Below are positions 43,042-51,650 of a stretch of DNA of 64,000 nt, in pieces. Made by a program: the position numbers and the translations under genes. Every line of letters starts with the position of its first letter. Positions within the stretch are counted from its first letter, which is position 1. The notes under the pieces were generated by a model that worked only from the letters and a program-made list of their open reading frames with translations, did not search any database and was not told where the DNA came from. Source of the stretch: Epilithonimonas vandammei (GTDB taxonomy: Bacteria > Bacteroidota > Bacteroidia > Flavobacteriales > Weeksellaceae); assembly GCF_003860525.1 (NCBI RefSeq), contig NZ_CP034161.1, forward strand, positions 1,240,001 through 1,304,000. Reading direction: 5' to 3'.

Positions 43042-44040
43042 TTAGTCTTTATTAAGATAATAAAGATATTCCGTCGTTCCAGAAGCTTTATGATTTCTGT
43101 TTTCTTCCTTGTCTGCACGGAAACGCTGATACTCGGTTGTAAATATATCATATTTCCCGAATTTTGAAAGTATATTTCTAATTTCACTTTCTGTCATCAA
43201 TCCTTCGTTGTTATAGCTTAGAAAAATATGCTGAAATTGAGCATTTTCGATGAGGTTTTCGAAGCTTTTTGAAACTTCAATTTTGCTGCAGTATTTTGAT
43301 TTTTGATAATTCCTCAATCCCGTTTTGCCTTTTGGAGAAAAATTGTCATATTTCGCAATCGTGTTCAGAAGATGATAGTTTGCGCCGTACTGTCGCGCGT
43401 TGTAAGGCGGATCGAGATAGAGAATATCGCCTTCGATTTTTTTGATTAATTCGTTGGCATCTTCATTGTAAACCTCGTGTTGGTTTTCCGTTATTTCAAA
43501 ATTAGATGGAACTAATTCTAGTTTTTTCTGGGCAGATTTTTTTATTTGTTTGAGAAAAGCACCATAAACCGAAGCGGTGTTGGCAACCTTATCAGCAGCT
43601 TCCAACAGTGAACAAAGCAGAAAATAGTATTGATCTTCATTGATTTTTTTTGAAGATTTCCATTTTTCTATCTCTTTTCGGGTGGCATCAATTTTTTTTC
43701 CATTGTCTTCCGAGAAATAAAGCCTTTCCGATTTCCCATTTTCCGAATATTCTTCTGAGACAAAACCAGATTTCCCTTCAATAGAGTTCAATTCTTCTAT
43801 TAATTTTTCGAATTCAATTTTTTGATGATTTCCGATGTAATTTCGGTTAAGAACATAGCTGTAAAATTCGAAATCGTTGCTGATGATTTTCTTACTTTCC
43901 GCTTTGAAATTGCGTCCTACAATTCCGGTTCCAGCGAAAAGATCGCAAAATATTTTGTTGCTTAAATCTTTACCAACAACCTGGTAAACATTTTTTTTGA
44001 TGAAATCCGAAAGTTTATTTTTGGAACCGATGTAATTCAT
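43042..44040 (-). CDS. D12-class DNA adenine-N6 methyltransferase, probably part of a type II restriction-modification system
   Basis: This 332-residue DNA methyltransferase begins MNYIGSKNKLSDFI, the GSK-containing start of D12-class enzymes. SAM-binding motif I is DLFAGTGIVG (residues 33-42). The catalytic motif IV is DPPYNARQYGANYHLL (near residue 208), DPPY being the adenine-N6 type. It transfers a methyl group to adenine in a specific target not readable here. A gene for a PD-(D/E)xK-like protein lies 122 bases upstream on the same strand, the arrangement of a restriction-modification pair. A role as orphan methyltransferase is the alternative. Confidence 0.9.
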   Translation of the reverse strand: MNYIGSKNKLSDFIKKNVYQVVGKDLSNKIFCDLFAGTGIVGRNFKAESKKIISNDFEFYSYVLNRNYIGNHQKIEFEKLIEELNSIEGKSGFVSEEYSENGKSERLYFSEDNGKKIDATRKEIEKWKSSKKINEDQYYFLLCSLLEAADKVANTASVYGAFLKQIKKSAQKKLELVPSNFEITENQHEVYNEDANELIKKIEGDILYLDPPYNARQYGANYHLLNTIAKYDNFSPKGKTGLRNYQKSKYCSKIEVSKSFENLIENAQFQHIFLSYNNEGLMTESEIRNILSKFGKYDIFTTEYQRFRADKEENRNHKASGTTEYLYYLNKD

Positions 44041-44162
44041 TAATAATATAAATTCTGTAAAAATCTTTGCAAACTTAGAGACTTTGATGAGTTTTACGCC
44101 TTTGCGAGCCTTAAAAATATTTTCAATAATTGTAAAAAAACTTTGCGGGCTTTGCGTTAAAA

Positions 44163-44777
44163 CTAGGCTTTAATCCAAATAACGTCAGACAAAATTTCCC
44201 TCGAATCCAAATTTAAAGAAACTAAATTATCTTTGGAAAAATTACCCAGATAATCTTCAATTTTTTCTTTGATAAGAGACAATTCTGTTTTCAGTTTCCA
44301 ATGTTCTCCATTTTTTTCATCAAAGAAAATAATAAACAATCGGTTTTCAAGATGTTTGCGTCCTTGCTGACTTTGATTGTTGTAAAGCCATTCAATCAAT
44401 TCCTTTTTATGATTAAGACAATAATCAAAACGCTTTCCAAATTGCCTCGGAAAAACACTGCTTTTATGATCAAACGGAATCTCCGAAATATAAAAATCCA
44501 CCGTTTTAGAAAATGGATTGTCTTCTTTTTTAACTAAAGAATTAGAAACAAAAATAGATTCCACAGCTTTCGCCGACCAGAAATTCAACCAACGGTTAAA
44601 AGCATAATTACTTAGCTCATTATCAAAATCCTTACATTGATTTTCCAGACTTTTAAAATCCTTAGTTTGATAAATGAATTTCGTTTTCTTGTCCCATTCA
44701 TCCGACTGCTTTCTTCCCCAAGTATAAGGGAAATCAAGACGTTTTTTGAGTTCGGATTCTAAGGATTGGAGATTCAT
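44163..44777 (-). CDS. Candidate type II restriction endonuclease (PD-(D/E)xK-like)
   Basis: I do not recognise a named family for this 204-residue soluble protein. It contains KTVDFYISEIPFDHKSS, in which D94 and D103-H104-K105 fit the D...(D/E)xK pattern of the PD-(D/E)xK nuclease fold, with E73 (AVESIF) as a possible further acid. The aromatic, charged composition and size suit a restriction enzyme. It lies directly upstream of the D12-class adenine methyltransferase gene on the same strand. The endonuclease assignment is therefore an inference from one short motif plus gene context. Confidence 0.5.
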   Translation of the reverse strand: MNLQSLESELKKRLDFPYTWGRKQSDEWDKKTKFIYQTKDFKSLENQCKDFDNELSNYAFNRWLNFWSAKAVESIFVSNSLVKKEDNPFSKTVDFYISEIPFDHKSSVFPRQFGKRFDYCLNHKKELIEWLYNNQSQQGRKHLENRLFIIFFDEKNGEHWKLKTELSLIKEKIEDYLGNFSKDNLVSLNLDSREILSDVIWIKA

Positions 44778-44799
44778 TAGTGTTTAATTTTTCACTCGA

Positions 44800-45765
44800 T
44801 TATTTCTGGATCAACCTCACAATCTCCAGCGCCACCTTCAAAGCTTCCGTTCCATCTTCCAAAGAAACCTGAACAGGGACATCATATTCGATTGCATTGG
44901 CGAAACTTTCTAATTCATCTAAGATTGCATTGTTAGGCTGAATGTTAGGATATTCAAAAAGAATCTGGTTTTTCTCACCTTCTGCATTTTCGATAATCAT
45001 ATCAAAGTCAGATGGGTTTTCTGGCGCAGGTTTCATTCTGATAACTTCTGCCTTTTTCTCCAAGAAATCCACAGAAATATACGCGTCTTGTTGGAAAAAT
45101 CTCGATTTTCGCATTGCTTTCATCGATATTCTGGAAGTTGTCAAGTTAGCCACACAACCATTTTCAAACTCAATTCTGGCGTTGCAAATGTCTGGTGTTT
45201 TGCTCACAACGGAAACACCGCTGGCGTGGATTTCTTTTACTTTGGACTTTACCAAACTCAACAAAATATCCAAATCGTGAATCATCAAATCCAAAACCAC
45301 AGAAACATCCGTTCCTCTCGGATTGAACTCCGCTAATCTGTGAATCTCGATAAACATAGGATTCTGAATATAATCTTTCGCTCCAATGAAAGCCGGATTA
45401 TATCTTTCCACGTGCCCAACTTGCGCTTTGATTCCGAATTCTCTGCATTTGTAAAGAATTTCCTCCGCTTGTTCCAGAGTTTGTGTCACAGGTTTTTCGA
45501 TGAAAAAGTGGATTCCTTTTTCAATCGCTTTCATTGCATAATCGTAGTGATAAACAGTTGGTGTAACAATATCCAGCATATCGATTTTATTTAACAAATC
45601 TTCGAAATTCTCAAAATATTTATAACCAAATTCTGCTGCTAGTTTTCGTCCGTTTTCTGCATCTTTATCGTGGAAACCAACGAGTTCGTATTTATCAGAT
45701 TGATTCAGTAATCTCAAATGGATTTTCCCGAGATGTCCAGCGCCTACAAGTCCTGCTTTTATCAT
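44800..45765 (-). CDS. Gfo/Idh/MocA family NAD(P)-dependent oxidoreductase (first of two)
   Basis: This 321-residue oxidoreductase has the N-terminal Rossmann motif AGLVGAGHLGKIHLRLL (residues 4-20) and the active-site region HFFIEKPVTQTLEQAEEIL with the EKP lysine (about residue 92). VVLDLMIHDLDILLSL (about 157) carries the histidine-aspartate pair of the family. These enzymes act on sugar or inositol derivatives, and the substrate is unknown. It lies 22 bases upstream of the candidate endonuclease gene. The second family member at 46665 is quite different in sequence and not a recent duplicate. Confidence 0.88.
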   Translation of the reverse strand: MIKAGLVGAGHLGKIHLRLLNQSDKYELVGFHDKDAENGRKLAAEFGYKYFENFEDLLNKIDMLDIVTPTVYHYDYAMKAIEKGIHFFIEKPVTQTLEQAEEILYKCREFGIKAQVGHVERYNPAFIGAKDYIQNPMFIEIHRLAEFNPRGTDVSVVLDLMIHDLDILLSLVKSKVKEIHASGVSVVSKTPDICNARIEFENGCVANLTTSRISMKAMRKSRFFQQDAYISVDFLEKKAEVIRMKPAPENPSDFDMIIENAEGEKNQILFEYPNIQPNNAILDELESFANAIEYDVPVQVSLEDGTEALKVALEIVRLIQK

Positions 45766-45897
45766 ATGTTGATTTAGATTATTGTTATGGTCATATGCAA
45801 TCGCTAAAATTTTACCGGTATTTGCATTTCCGAATTACGGCGATTTCATAACTCATTTTGTTAAAGTCGTAAATTTAAGAATTAAAGGAACTCAACA

Positions 45898-45935
45898 TAA
45901 AAAAAGACTCAGAATTTTTTATGATTCTGAGTCTT
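45898..45935 (-). terminator. Terminator downstream of the repeat array
   Basis: AAGACTCAGAAT (45904-45915) pairs with ATTCTGAGTCTT (45924-45935). A-rich sequence to the left gives a T-run for minus-strand transcripts from the second Gfo/Idh/MocA gene. Confidence 0.8.
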
Positions 45936-45946
45936 GTCATTAAAAC

Positions 45947-46606
45947 TGCGAAGCAGTGATATATTGGTAGAAATGATTGAGAGCCTGTTTAAATTTTTAT
46001 CAGAAATGATTTTACAACCACATAGACACATAGCTTTTATTAAAATAAAGAAAAAATAGGAAAAATTGTGCTTCTATTTTTTCTTTTTAGCACTTAATAT
46101 TGAGATTTTCTATGTGACTATGTGGTTTTTACTAATTTTAAATAGGTTCTGAGAGTTTCAAAAAAGTGCGAAGCAGTGATATATTGGTAGAAATGATTGA
46201 GAGCCTGTTTAAATTTTTATCAGAAATGATTTTACAACCACATAGACACATAGCTTTTATTAAAATAAAGAAAAAATAGGAAAAATTGTGCTTATATTTT
46301 TTCTTTTTAGCACTTAATATTGAGATTTTCTATGTGACTATGTGGTTTTTACTAATTTTAAATAGGTTCTGAGAGTTTCAAAAAAGTGCGAAGCAGTGAT
46401 ATATTGGTAGAAATGATTGAGAGCCTGTTTAAATTTTTATCAGAAATGATTTTACAACCACATAGACACATAGCTTTTATTAAAATAAAGAAAAAATAGG
46501 AAAAATTGTGCTTATATTTTTTCTTTTTAGCACTTAATATTGAGATTTTCTATGTGACTATGTGGTTTTTACTAATTTTAAATAGGCTCTGAGAGTTTCA
46601 AAAAAG
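45947..46606. repeat. Three tandem copies of a 220-base unit containing a MITE-like inverted-repeat element
   Basis: Units run 45947-46166, 46167-46386 and 46387-46606, with a TGCGAAGCA stub of a fourth at 46607-46615. They differ at only two noticed positions (C/A after GTGCTT in copy 1; T/C in AGGTTCT in copy 3). Each unit contains an element of about 171 bases with ends AGAGCCTGTTTAAATTT and the inverse of AGAACCTATTTAAAATT. A nested pair AACCACATAGACACATAG / CTATGTGACTATGTGGTT (46016-46033 and 46110-46127 in copy 1) lies inside it. No open reading frame is conserved. It fills the 899-base gap between 45765 and 46665 together with the terminator. Confidence 0.92.
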
Positions 46607-46664
46607 TGCGAAGCACCGAAATAAAGGTGTTGATGTATTCAAAAATTTCTTTAAATATTTATTT

Positions 46665-47693
46665 TTACAAATCAACAGTACAACCTTTCTCGGAACTATC
46701 TTTCGCTGCGTCAATCACTTTCATTGTATGGTAAGCTTGTTTTGCAGTTACTGGAACTTTTTTATCATTCACAATCGCATTGTAAAGATCATCGTAGAAA
46801 TCCAGATAATTCCCTTGGAAGGTTGGGAAGTTGACAACTCTGTCATTATAAACCAAAAGTCCTGTTTTTTCTTCAGGTTCGGTTCCCCAATTGTCACGAT
46901 TCGGAATTTTGCCTAATTTCAATTCATCTTCTTGGATGTCCGCTCTGTGTTTCAGGAAACTTCCTTTTTTTCCGTGAAAAACATAAGAAGGCGTCATTTC
47001 TTTTACAAAAAAACTGGCTTTCAACCTCACACGTTTGTCAGGATAATATAGCAGAATATCAAAATAATCATCAATCAAGGTATTATCTCTAGTTTTTCTA
47101 ATGTCAGCAAAAACTTTCTCGGGATTTCCGAATAATGTCAAAGCTTGGTCAATCACGTGTGAGCCCAAATCCATTAAGATACTCGCGCCAGGATTTCCAT
47201 TTTCTTTCCAAGCTTTTGGGCTTAGTCGCGGATTATATCTTTCAAATCTAATTTCTGCTTCCACAATATCCCCAAGATAATTTTCTTCCAAAACTTTTTT
47301 TACAGTACGGAAATCGCTGTCATAGCGTCGGTTTTGATAGACGCAAAGTTTCAGATTTTTTTCTTTAGCCAATTTGCGCAATTCTTCAGCTTCATCAGAA
47401 GTCGTAGTAAAAGCCTTTTCTACCAAAGCGTGTTTTCCGGCTTCTAAAACTTTCTTTGTGAATTCGAAATGTGTATCGATTGGCGTATTAACAACAATTA
47501 ATTCTGCATCACTTTCCAAAACTTCTTCCAAAGAATCAAAACTTTTAACGTTTGGATAATCGGTTCGTATATTTTTTTTGCTTCGTTCGTAAGCGCCTAT
47601 CAATTCAAATCCATCGTTAACTTCAAGAAAAGGTGCGTGGAACAATTTTCCAGAACCGCCATAAGCCAACAAAGCAGTCTTTATTTGTCTCAT
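46665..47693 (-). CDS. Gfo/Idh/MocA family oxidoreductase (second, YdgJ-like)
   Basis: This 342-residue NAD(P)-dependent oxidoreductase has a Rossmann start ALLAYGGSGKLFHAPFLEV (residues 7-25), which fits the YdgJ/YvaA-type members. The lysine motif is ALVEKAFTTTSDEAEELR (about 90), where the usual EKP is EKA. The histidine is in MDLGSHVIDQALTLFGNPEKV (about 180). Such proteins include scyllo-inositol dehydrogenases, but the substrate is not deducible. It lies 131 bases downstream of the FabI-like gene on the same strand and upstream of the tandem repeat array. Confidence 0.88.
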   Translation of the reverse strand: MRQIKTALLAYGGSGKLFHAPFLEVNDGFELIGAYERSKKNIRTDYPNVKSFDSLEEVLESDAELIVVNTPIDTHFEFTKKVLEAGKHALVEKAFTTTSDEAEELRKLAKEKNLKLCVYQNRRYDSDFRTVKKVLEENYLGDIVEAEIRFERYNPRLSPKAWKENGNPGASILMDLGSHVIDQALTLFGNPEKVFADIRKTRDNTLIDDYFDILLYYPDKRVRLKASFFVKEMTPSYVFHGKKGSFLKHRADIQEDELKLGKIPNRDNWGTEPEEKTGLLVYNDRVVNFPTFQGNYLDFYDDLYNAIVNDKKVPVTAKQAYHTMKVIDAAKDSSEKGCTVDL

Positions 47694-47824
47694 AAATTTT
47701 AAAATAATTTTGATGATGCAATTTAACTAAATAAAAATTCAAGCCACAAAACTTGCGACTTGAATCTATTTTAATATTTCTAAAAAATCTAAAATTTAGA
47801 ATTTCTAATTTAAAATTATAAATG

Positions 47825-48649
47825 TTATCCCATAATATGAAATCCTCCATCCACGTGACGAATTTCTCCTGTGATTCGGGTTTCTTTTCGGAAAAGATGA
47901 ACAATCTCGTGCGCTAAATCTTCTGGTAAAGCATTCCCTAACGGACTGATTCTGTTCGCTCTTTCCACATCTTCAACTTTCAAAGTAGCATTTCCGGCTT
48001 TGCTTCCCATATAAGGCGAGAATCTAATGGCATTAGCACGGATTCCATATTTTTTCCCGAGTTCATAAGCCATTTCAATCGTTAATCTTTCAAGCGCTGC
48101 TTTTGCGATGCTCATATTGATGTAAGGGAAAAATGAAACTTTCTCCGCCGCGATATAACTTAATGAAACAATCGAAGCACCGTTTTGTAAAACCCCGTTT
48201 GCAAGTAAAGCGTGACAAAGCGTAACCAACGAAAACGCAGAAACATTCATCGTATCATTGAATTCTTCAGCAGTTACTTCCAACATTGGTTTTACAGATT
48301 TATTTCTAATGGTTTTGTCCATTGCAATAGCGTGAAGAAAACCGTTCAGCGCAATATTTTTTGTTTTTAAATCATCTGCAAAATGACTTAAACTTTCTGG
48401 TAAAGTCACATCCAAAGGCGCTGTGTAAACATCATTTCCCAACACTTTTTTACAAGCATTTTCGAAGTCTTCGTAGTTTTTATTGAGAAAAGATTCTGCT
48501 TTTTCGGAAAGATTTTTATGAAATGGCGTTACGCCCAAACCTGTACAAACCACTTTGCCGTTGTTCGCAAGAATTTTTTCAGCGGTTTTCATTGCGAGAG
48601 AATTTTCATCTGCAATTCCAGTAATTAGAAACGTTTGATTATCTAACAT
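47825..48649 (-). CDS. Enoyl-ACP reductase (FabI)-like short-chain dehydrogenase
   Basis: This 274-residue short-chain dehydrogenase has an N-terminal FLITGIADENSLAMKTAEKIL, close to the FabI nucleotide site. FabI-type catalytic residues are in SYIAAEKVSFFPYINMSIAKAALE-like order (Tyr, then Tyr-x6-Lys, residues about 166-188). The C-terminal SPLGNALPEDLAHEIVHLF and DGGFHIMG are also FabI-like. It would reduce enoyl-acyl carrier protein in fatty acid elongation. The middle region differs from typical housekeeping flavobacterial FabI as I remember it, so this may be a specialised paralogue. A FabH-type gene lies 102 bases upstream on the same strand. Confidence 0.82.
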   Translation of the reverse strand: MLDNQTFLITGIADENSLAMKTAEKILANNGKVVCTGLGVTPFHKNLSEKAESFLNKNYEDFENACKKVLGNDVYTAPLDVTLPESLSHFADDLKTKNIALNGFLHAIAMDKTIRNKSVKPMLEVTAEEFNDTMNVSAFSLVTLCHALLANGVLQNGASIVSLSYIAAEKVSFFPYINMSIAKAALERLTIEMAYELGKKYGIRANAIRFSPYMGSKAGNATLKVEDVERANRISPLGNALPEDLAHEIVHLFRKETRITGEIRHVDGGFHIMG

Positions 48650-48654
48650 TTTAT

Positions 48655-48750
48655 TTAGTTGATAGTTATTGGTTGACGGTTGATGGTTTGTAATTAATAG
48701 TATAAGCGATTTTTCACCAACAACTATTAACTGTCATCCATCAACCAAAT
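48655..48750. repeat. Imperfectly palindromic GGTTGATGG/heptad-type spacer
   Basis: The spacer between the FabI-like and FabH genes consists of variants of GTTGACGGTTGATGG on one side and CTGTCATCCATCAACC on the other, an imperfect inverted arrangement. It resembles the satellite tracts at 17280 and 58837. Confidence 0.5.
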
Positions 48751-48751
48751 T

Positions 48752-49750
48752 TTAAGCTTTATAAAGTGCAGTTCCCCAGGTCCAGCCAGAACCAACCGCA
48801 GCAAACAATAAAAGATTTCCATCTTTTACACGACCGCTTTTGAATGTTTCGTCTAAAACAATGGGGATTGTGCCGCCAGAAGTGTTGGCATACTTGTCCA
48901 TATTCGTCATTACTTTTTCGAATGGGATATTGGTTTTTCTAGCCGTTTCTTGCAAAATTCTGATACTTGGCTGATGAGGAATGACCCAATCTACATTATC
49001 GGAAGTCAGTTTGTTGGCTTCTAAGATTTCATTAATGGTTTCTGGCAAAACTCTAGTTGCCGTTTCGAAAACTTCTTTGCCATTCATTTGGAAATAATGA
49101 AGTCTTTGTTTTAATGTTTCTTCAGAAGCTGGCATCTCTGAGCCACCTGCCGGAATATTGAAATGGTATTTTCCTGTTCCGTCTGCGTGTAATTTGAAAT
49201 CGAAAAAGCCTTTGTCTTCAGTAGTAGCGGATAACAAAACCGCACCTGCACCGTCGCCAAAGAAAACCGAATCTTTTCTTTCCCAGTCCGTAATTGTGGA
49301 GAAAGTATCAGCGCCGATAACCAATACATTTTTATACATTCCGGTTTCAATGAACTGACAACCAATCGCAATGCCATACAGTCCACCTGAACAAACCGCA
49401 GAAATATCGAAAGCAACCGCTTGAGCTGCTTCCATTTTTTCCTGTACAAAACACGCTGTAGATGGCGCTTGTCTGTCCGGAGTGGAAGTGGCAACAATAA
49501 TCAGGTCGATGTCTTTTGGTGTAATGTCTGTGTTTTCCAAAGCGCGCAATCCGGCTTTGTAAGCTAAATCACTTGTTACTTCACCTTCAGCAATTCGGCG
49601 TTCTCTGATTCCGAGATTTTTAAAAATCCATTCGTCAGATGAACCTACTTTTTCGAAAAAATCATTCTTTAAAATTTTTGGCGGAACATATGAACCGGTT
49701 CCTTTGATGTAAGCTCTTGTTTTCTGCATAACATTCATTCTGTCATTCAA
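48752..49750 (-). CDS. Beta-ketoacyl-ACP synthase III (FabH-type)
   Basis: This enzyme of up to 332 aa condenses an acyl-CoA with malonyl-ACP to start a fatty acid chain. The catalytic triad is complete: cysteine in DISAVCSGGLYGIA (residue about 119), histidine in WVIPHQPSIRIL (about 257), and asparagine in YANTSGGTIPIV (about 287). The start could be the ATG at 49750 or the one at 49729 (MQKTRAYIKGTGSYVPP), which fits the family better. A TAGCTTTG box lies upstream at 49791-49798. It probably works with the FabI-like enzyme encoded directly downstream. Confidence 0.92.
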   Translation of the reverse strand: MNDRMNVMQKTRAYIKGTGSYVPPKILKNDFFEKVGSSDEWIFKNLGIRERRIAEGEVTSDLAYKAGLRALENTDITPKDIDLIIVATSTPDRQAPSTACFVQEKMEAAQAVAFDISAVCSGGLYGIAIGCQFIETGMYKNVLVIGADTFSTITDWERKDSVFFGDGAGAVLLSATTEDKGFFDFKLHADGTGKYHFNIPAGGSEMPASEETLKQRLHYFQMNGKEVFETATRVLPETINEILEANKLTSDNVDWVIPHQPSIRILQETARKTNIPFEKVMTNMDKYANTSGGTIPIVLDETFKSGRVKDGNLLLFAAVGSGWTWGTALYKA

Positions 49751-49790
49751 TTAATTGAAAATATATTTAATTTTTTAATAAAAAAACAAT

Positions 49791-49798
49791 CAAAGCTA
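49791..49798 (-). promoter_or_regulatory. -7 box of the fabH-type gene (TAGCTTTG)
   Basis: The minus strand reads TAGCTTTG 40 bases before the ATG at 49750. Confidence 0.4.
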
Positions 49799-49919
49799 TG
49801 AAGTTTATTTCATATAAAGGTTAATTTTTTGATAATTTTTTAATTTTATGATTCCTGTTTGGAAATTCAAATTTTACTTCGGAAATTGCAAAAGAATTAT
49901 TAAAGAACTAAAACTAATA

Positions 49920-50570
49920 ATGAGAGATACTTACGTTCACAAAGGCAAAAGAAAACAATTAATCGATTATCTGCATCAGAAAATAGGGATTAGTGATTCT
50001 TTTGTTTTGAATGCGATGAACGAAGTTCCGAGACATCTTTTCATTGAAAGTGTTTTTGAAGATTACGCTTATGAAGATCGTGCTTTTCCGATTGCGGCAA
50101 AACAGACGATTTCTCATCCGTCAACTGTTGCTGAACAAACTGAATTGTTGGAAGTGAATGAAGGTGAAAAAATATTAGAAATCGGAACAGGATGCGGTTA
50201 TCAGACTGCTGTTCTTATCAAGATGAACGCTTTGGTTTACACCGTGGAACGGCAAAAAGATCTGTATGATTTTTCAAGTAAAATTTTAAGGGAACTAAAC
50301 ATGAGACCAAAGTTTCAAAGCTTTGGTGATGGATTCGCAGGATTGCCTACGTTTGCCCCATTTGATAAAGTTTTGGTGACCTGCGGTGCGGAAATTCTTC
50401 CAACGGAACTATTGAAACAACTGAAAGTGGGTGGGAAAATGGTAATCCCTTTAGGAAAAACAGATGAACAGATTCTTTACAGATTCACTAAAATTTCTGA
50501 TACGCAGTTTGAGAAAGAAGAATTCGGGGTTTACAAATTCGTTCCGATGCTGCAAAATAAATCACATTGA
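49920..50570 (+). CDS. pcm: Protein-L-isoaspartate O-methyltransferase
   Basis: This is a cytosolic repair enzyme of 216 aa from the ATG at 49920 (MRDTYVHKGKRKQLIDYL). It methylates isoaspartyl residues in damaged proteins. Family motifs are VPRHLFIESVFEDYAYEDRAFPI, QTISHPSTVAEQTELLE, the SAM motif VLEIGTG-like ILEIGTGCGYQTAVL (residues about 81-95), and the C-terminal GGKMVIPLG. The 24 codons between an upstream ATG at 49848 and my start lack family similarity. It is followed by a spacer holding a REP-like repeat and the mazG gene. Confidence 0.93.
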   Translation: MRDTYVHKGKRKQLIDYLHQKIGISDSFVLNAMNEVPRHLFIESVFEDYAYEDRAFPIAAKQTISHPSTVAEQTELLEVNEGEKILEIGTGCGYQTAVLIKMNALVYTVERQKDLYDFSSKILRELNMRPKFQSFGDGFAGLPTFAPFDKVLVTCGAEILPTELLKQLKVGGKMVIPLGKTDEQILYRFTKISDTQFEKEEFGVYKFVPMLQNKSH

Positions 50571-50632
50571 TGGGTGGCTGGTTGTCGGGTGGATGTTGAT
50601 AGGAAATTGAGTTTTAATATCTAATGGAGAAA

Positions 50633-50766
50633 AGTGGCGAAGCGCGCCCCGACCTGAGTGGAGCTCTTTTTCTGACAGTGCGATTGTAAAAAGTTCTACA
50701 GATTGCCTCACTTCGTTCGCAATGGCAGAAAAAAGCGGGAACGGAGGGCGGATTAAGGCGTCCAAA
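50633..50766 (+). repeat. REP-like structured repeat, copy 1
   Basis: The left block CCCGACCTGAGTGGAGCTC (50648-50666) and the right block AGCGGGAACGGAGGGCGGA (50734-50752) are identical to those of copy 2. The 67 bases between them are unrelated to copy 2 but self-complementary (TTTTTCTG near 50667, CAGAAAAA near 50726). It lies between pcm and mazG. Confidence 0.85.
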
Positions 50767-50815
50767 CAAAATATAACAGAATTAACATCATTTATCAATT
50801 TATCAATCATCAATT

Positions 50816-51586
50816 ATGAATACTCGACAGGAAAAAATGGAGGCTTTTGGAAGGCTTCTCGATATAATGGATGATCTTCGGGAAAAGTGTCCGTGGGACC
50901 AGAAACAGACTTTTGAAACCTTGCGTCATCTCACTTTGGAAGAAACTTACGAATTGTCTGATGCGCTTCTGAATGAGGATTTGCAGGAAATCAAAAAAGA
51001 GCTGGGCGATGTGTTGTTGCATCTGGTTTTTTACGCGAAAATTGGTTCGGAAAAACAAAGTTTTGATATAGCTGATGTTATCAATTCTCTGAATGACAAA
51101 CTGATTTTCCGTCATCCGCACATCTATGGTGATACTGTGGCAGAAGATGAAGAAACCGTAAAACAGAACTGGGAAAAACTGAAGCTGAAAGAGGGTAACA
51201 AATCTGTGCTTTCTGGCGTTCCAAAAGGTTTACCTCCGATAATCAAAGCTTACAGAATCCAAGATAAAGTGAAAGGAATTGGCTTCGAATTTGCTTCTGC
51301 TGATGAAGCTTGGGAGAAAGTGCGAGAAGAATTGCAGGAATTTCATCAAGAGACTGATAGGGATAAAAAAGAAATAGAGTTGGGAGACGTTTTTTTCTCT
51401 TTGATTAATTACGCCAGAATTTCCGGACTAAATGCGGACACGGCTTTGGAAAAAACCAATGCGAAATTCATTTCCAGGTTTCAGAAAATGGAGGAAATTG
51501 CCATCAATAAAAACTTTGTTTTGGCTGATTTGAATGTAATTGAAATGGACAAACTCTGGGAAGAAGCCAAGCTTTCTGAAAAATAA
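50816..51586 (+). CDS. mazG: Nucleoside triphosphate pyrophosphohydrolase MazG
   Basis: This 256-residue all-alpha house-cleaning enzyme hydrolyses (d)NTPs to monophosphates and pyrophosphate. It contains two MazG units: the first with CPWDQKQTFETLRHLTLEETYELSDAL and EIKKELGDVLLHLVFYAKI (EExE...ExxD, residues about 22-78), the second with WEKVREELQEFHQE and EIELGDVFFSLINYARI (about 163-200). The connecting GVPKGLPPIIKAYRIQDKVKGIGFE is characteristic. It lies 245 bases after pcm across a REP-like repeat. Confidence 0.94.
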   Translation: MNTRQEKMEAFGRLLDIMDDLREKCPWDQKQTFETLRHLTLEETYELSDALLNEDLQEIKKELGDVLLHLVFYAKIGSEKQSFDIADVINSLNDKLIFRHPHIYGDTVAEDEETVKQNWEKLKLKEGNKSVLSGVPKGLPPIIKAYRIQDKVKGIGFEFASADEAWEKVREELQEFHQETDRDKKEIELGDVFFSLINYARISGLNADTALEKTNAKFISRFQKMEEIAINKNFVLADLNVIEMDKLWEEAKLSEK

Positions 51587-51609
51587 ATATCTTGGATTCT
51601 TTTAATTTG

Positions 51610-51617
51610 TATATTTG
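51610..51617 (+). promoter_or_regulatory. -7 box of the lemA-TPM operon (TATATTTG)
   Basis: TATATTTG lies 33 bases before the lemA ATG at 51651; a TTG at 51592-51594 may be the -33 element with a short spacing. Confidence 0.45.
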
Positions 51618-51650
51618 ATTTAACTATAAATTTTTAAAACACATCAAACT

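Noticed and set aside
44080-44162. Second inverted-repeat element with CTTTGCG motifs near the endonuclease gene
   Set aside because: The two CTTTGCG-containing stretches are in direct, not inverted, orientation and too short to support an element.
45947-46606. Possible CRISPR array
   Set aside because: The unit is 220 bases with no short repeat/spacer alternation, and the units are identical throughout.
44800-47693. Two Gfo/Idh/MocA genes as a recent tandem duplication around the repeat array
   Set aside because: Their proteins differ throughout, including the Rossmann start and the lysine motif.
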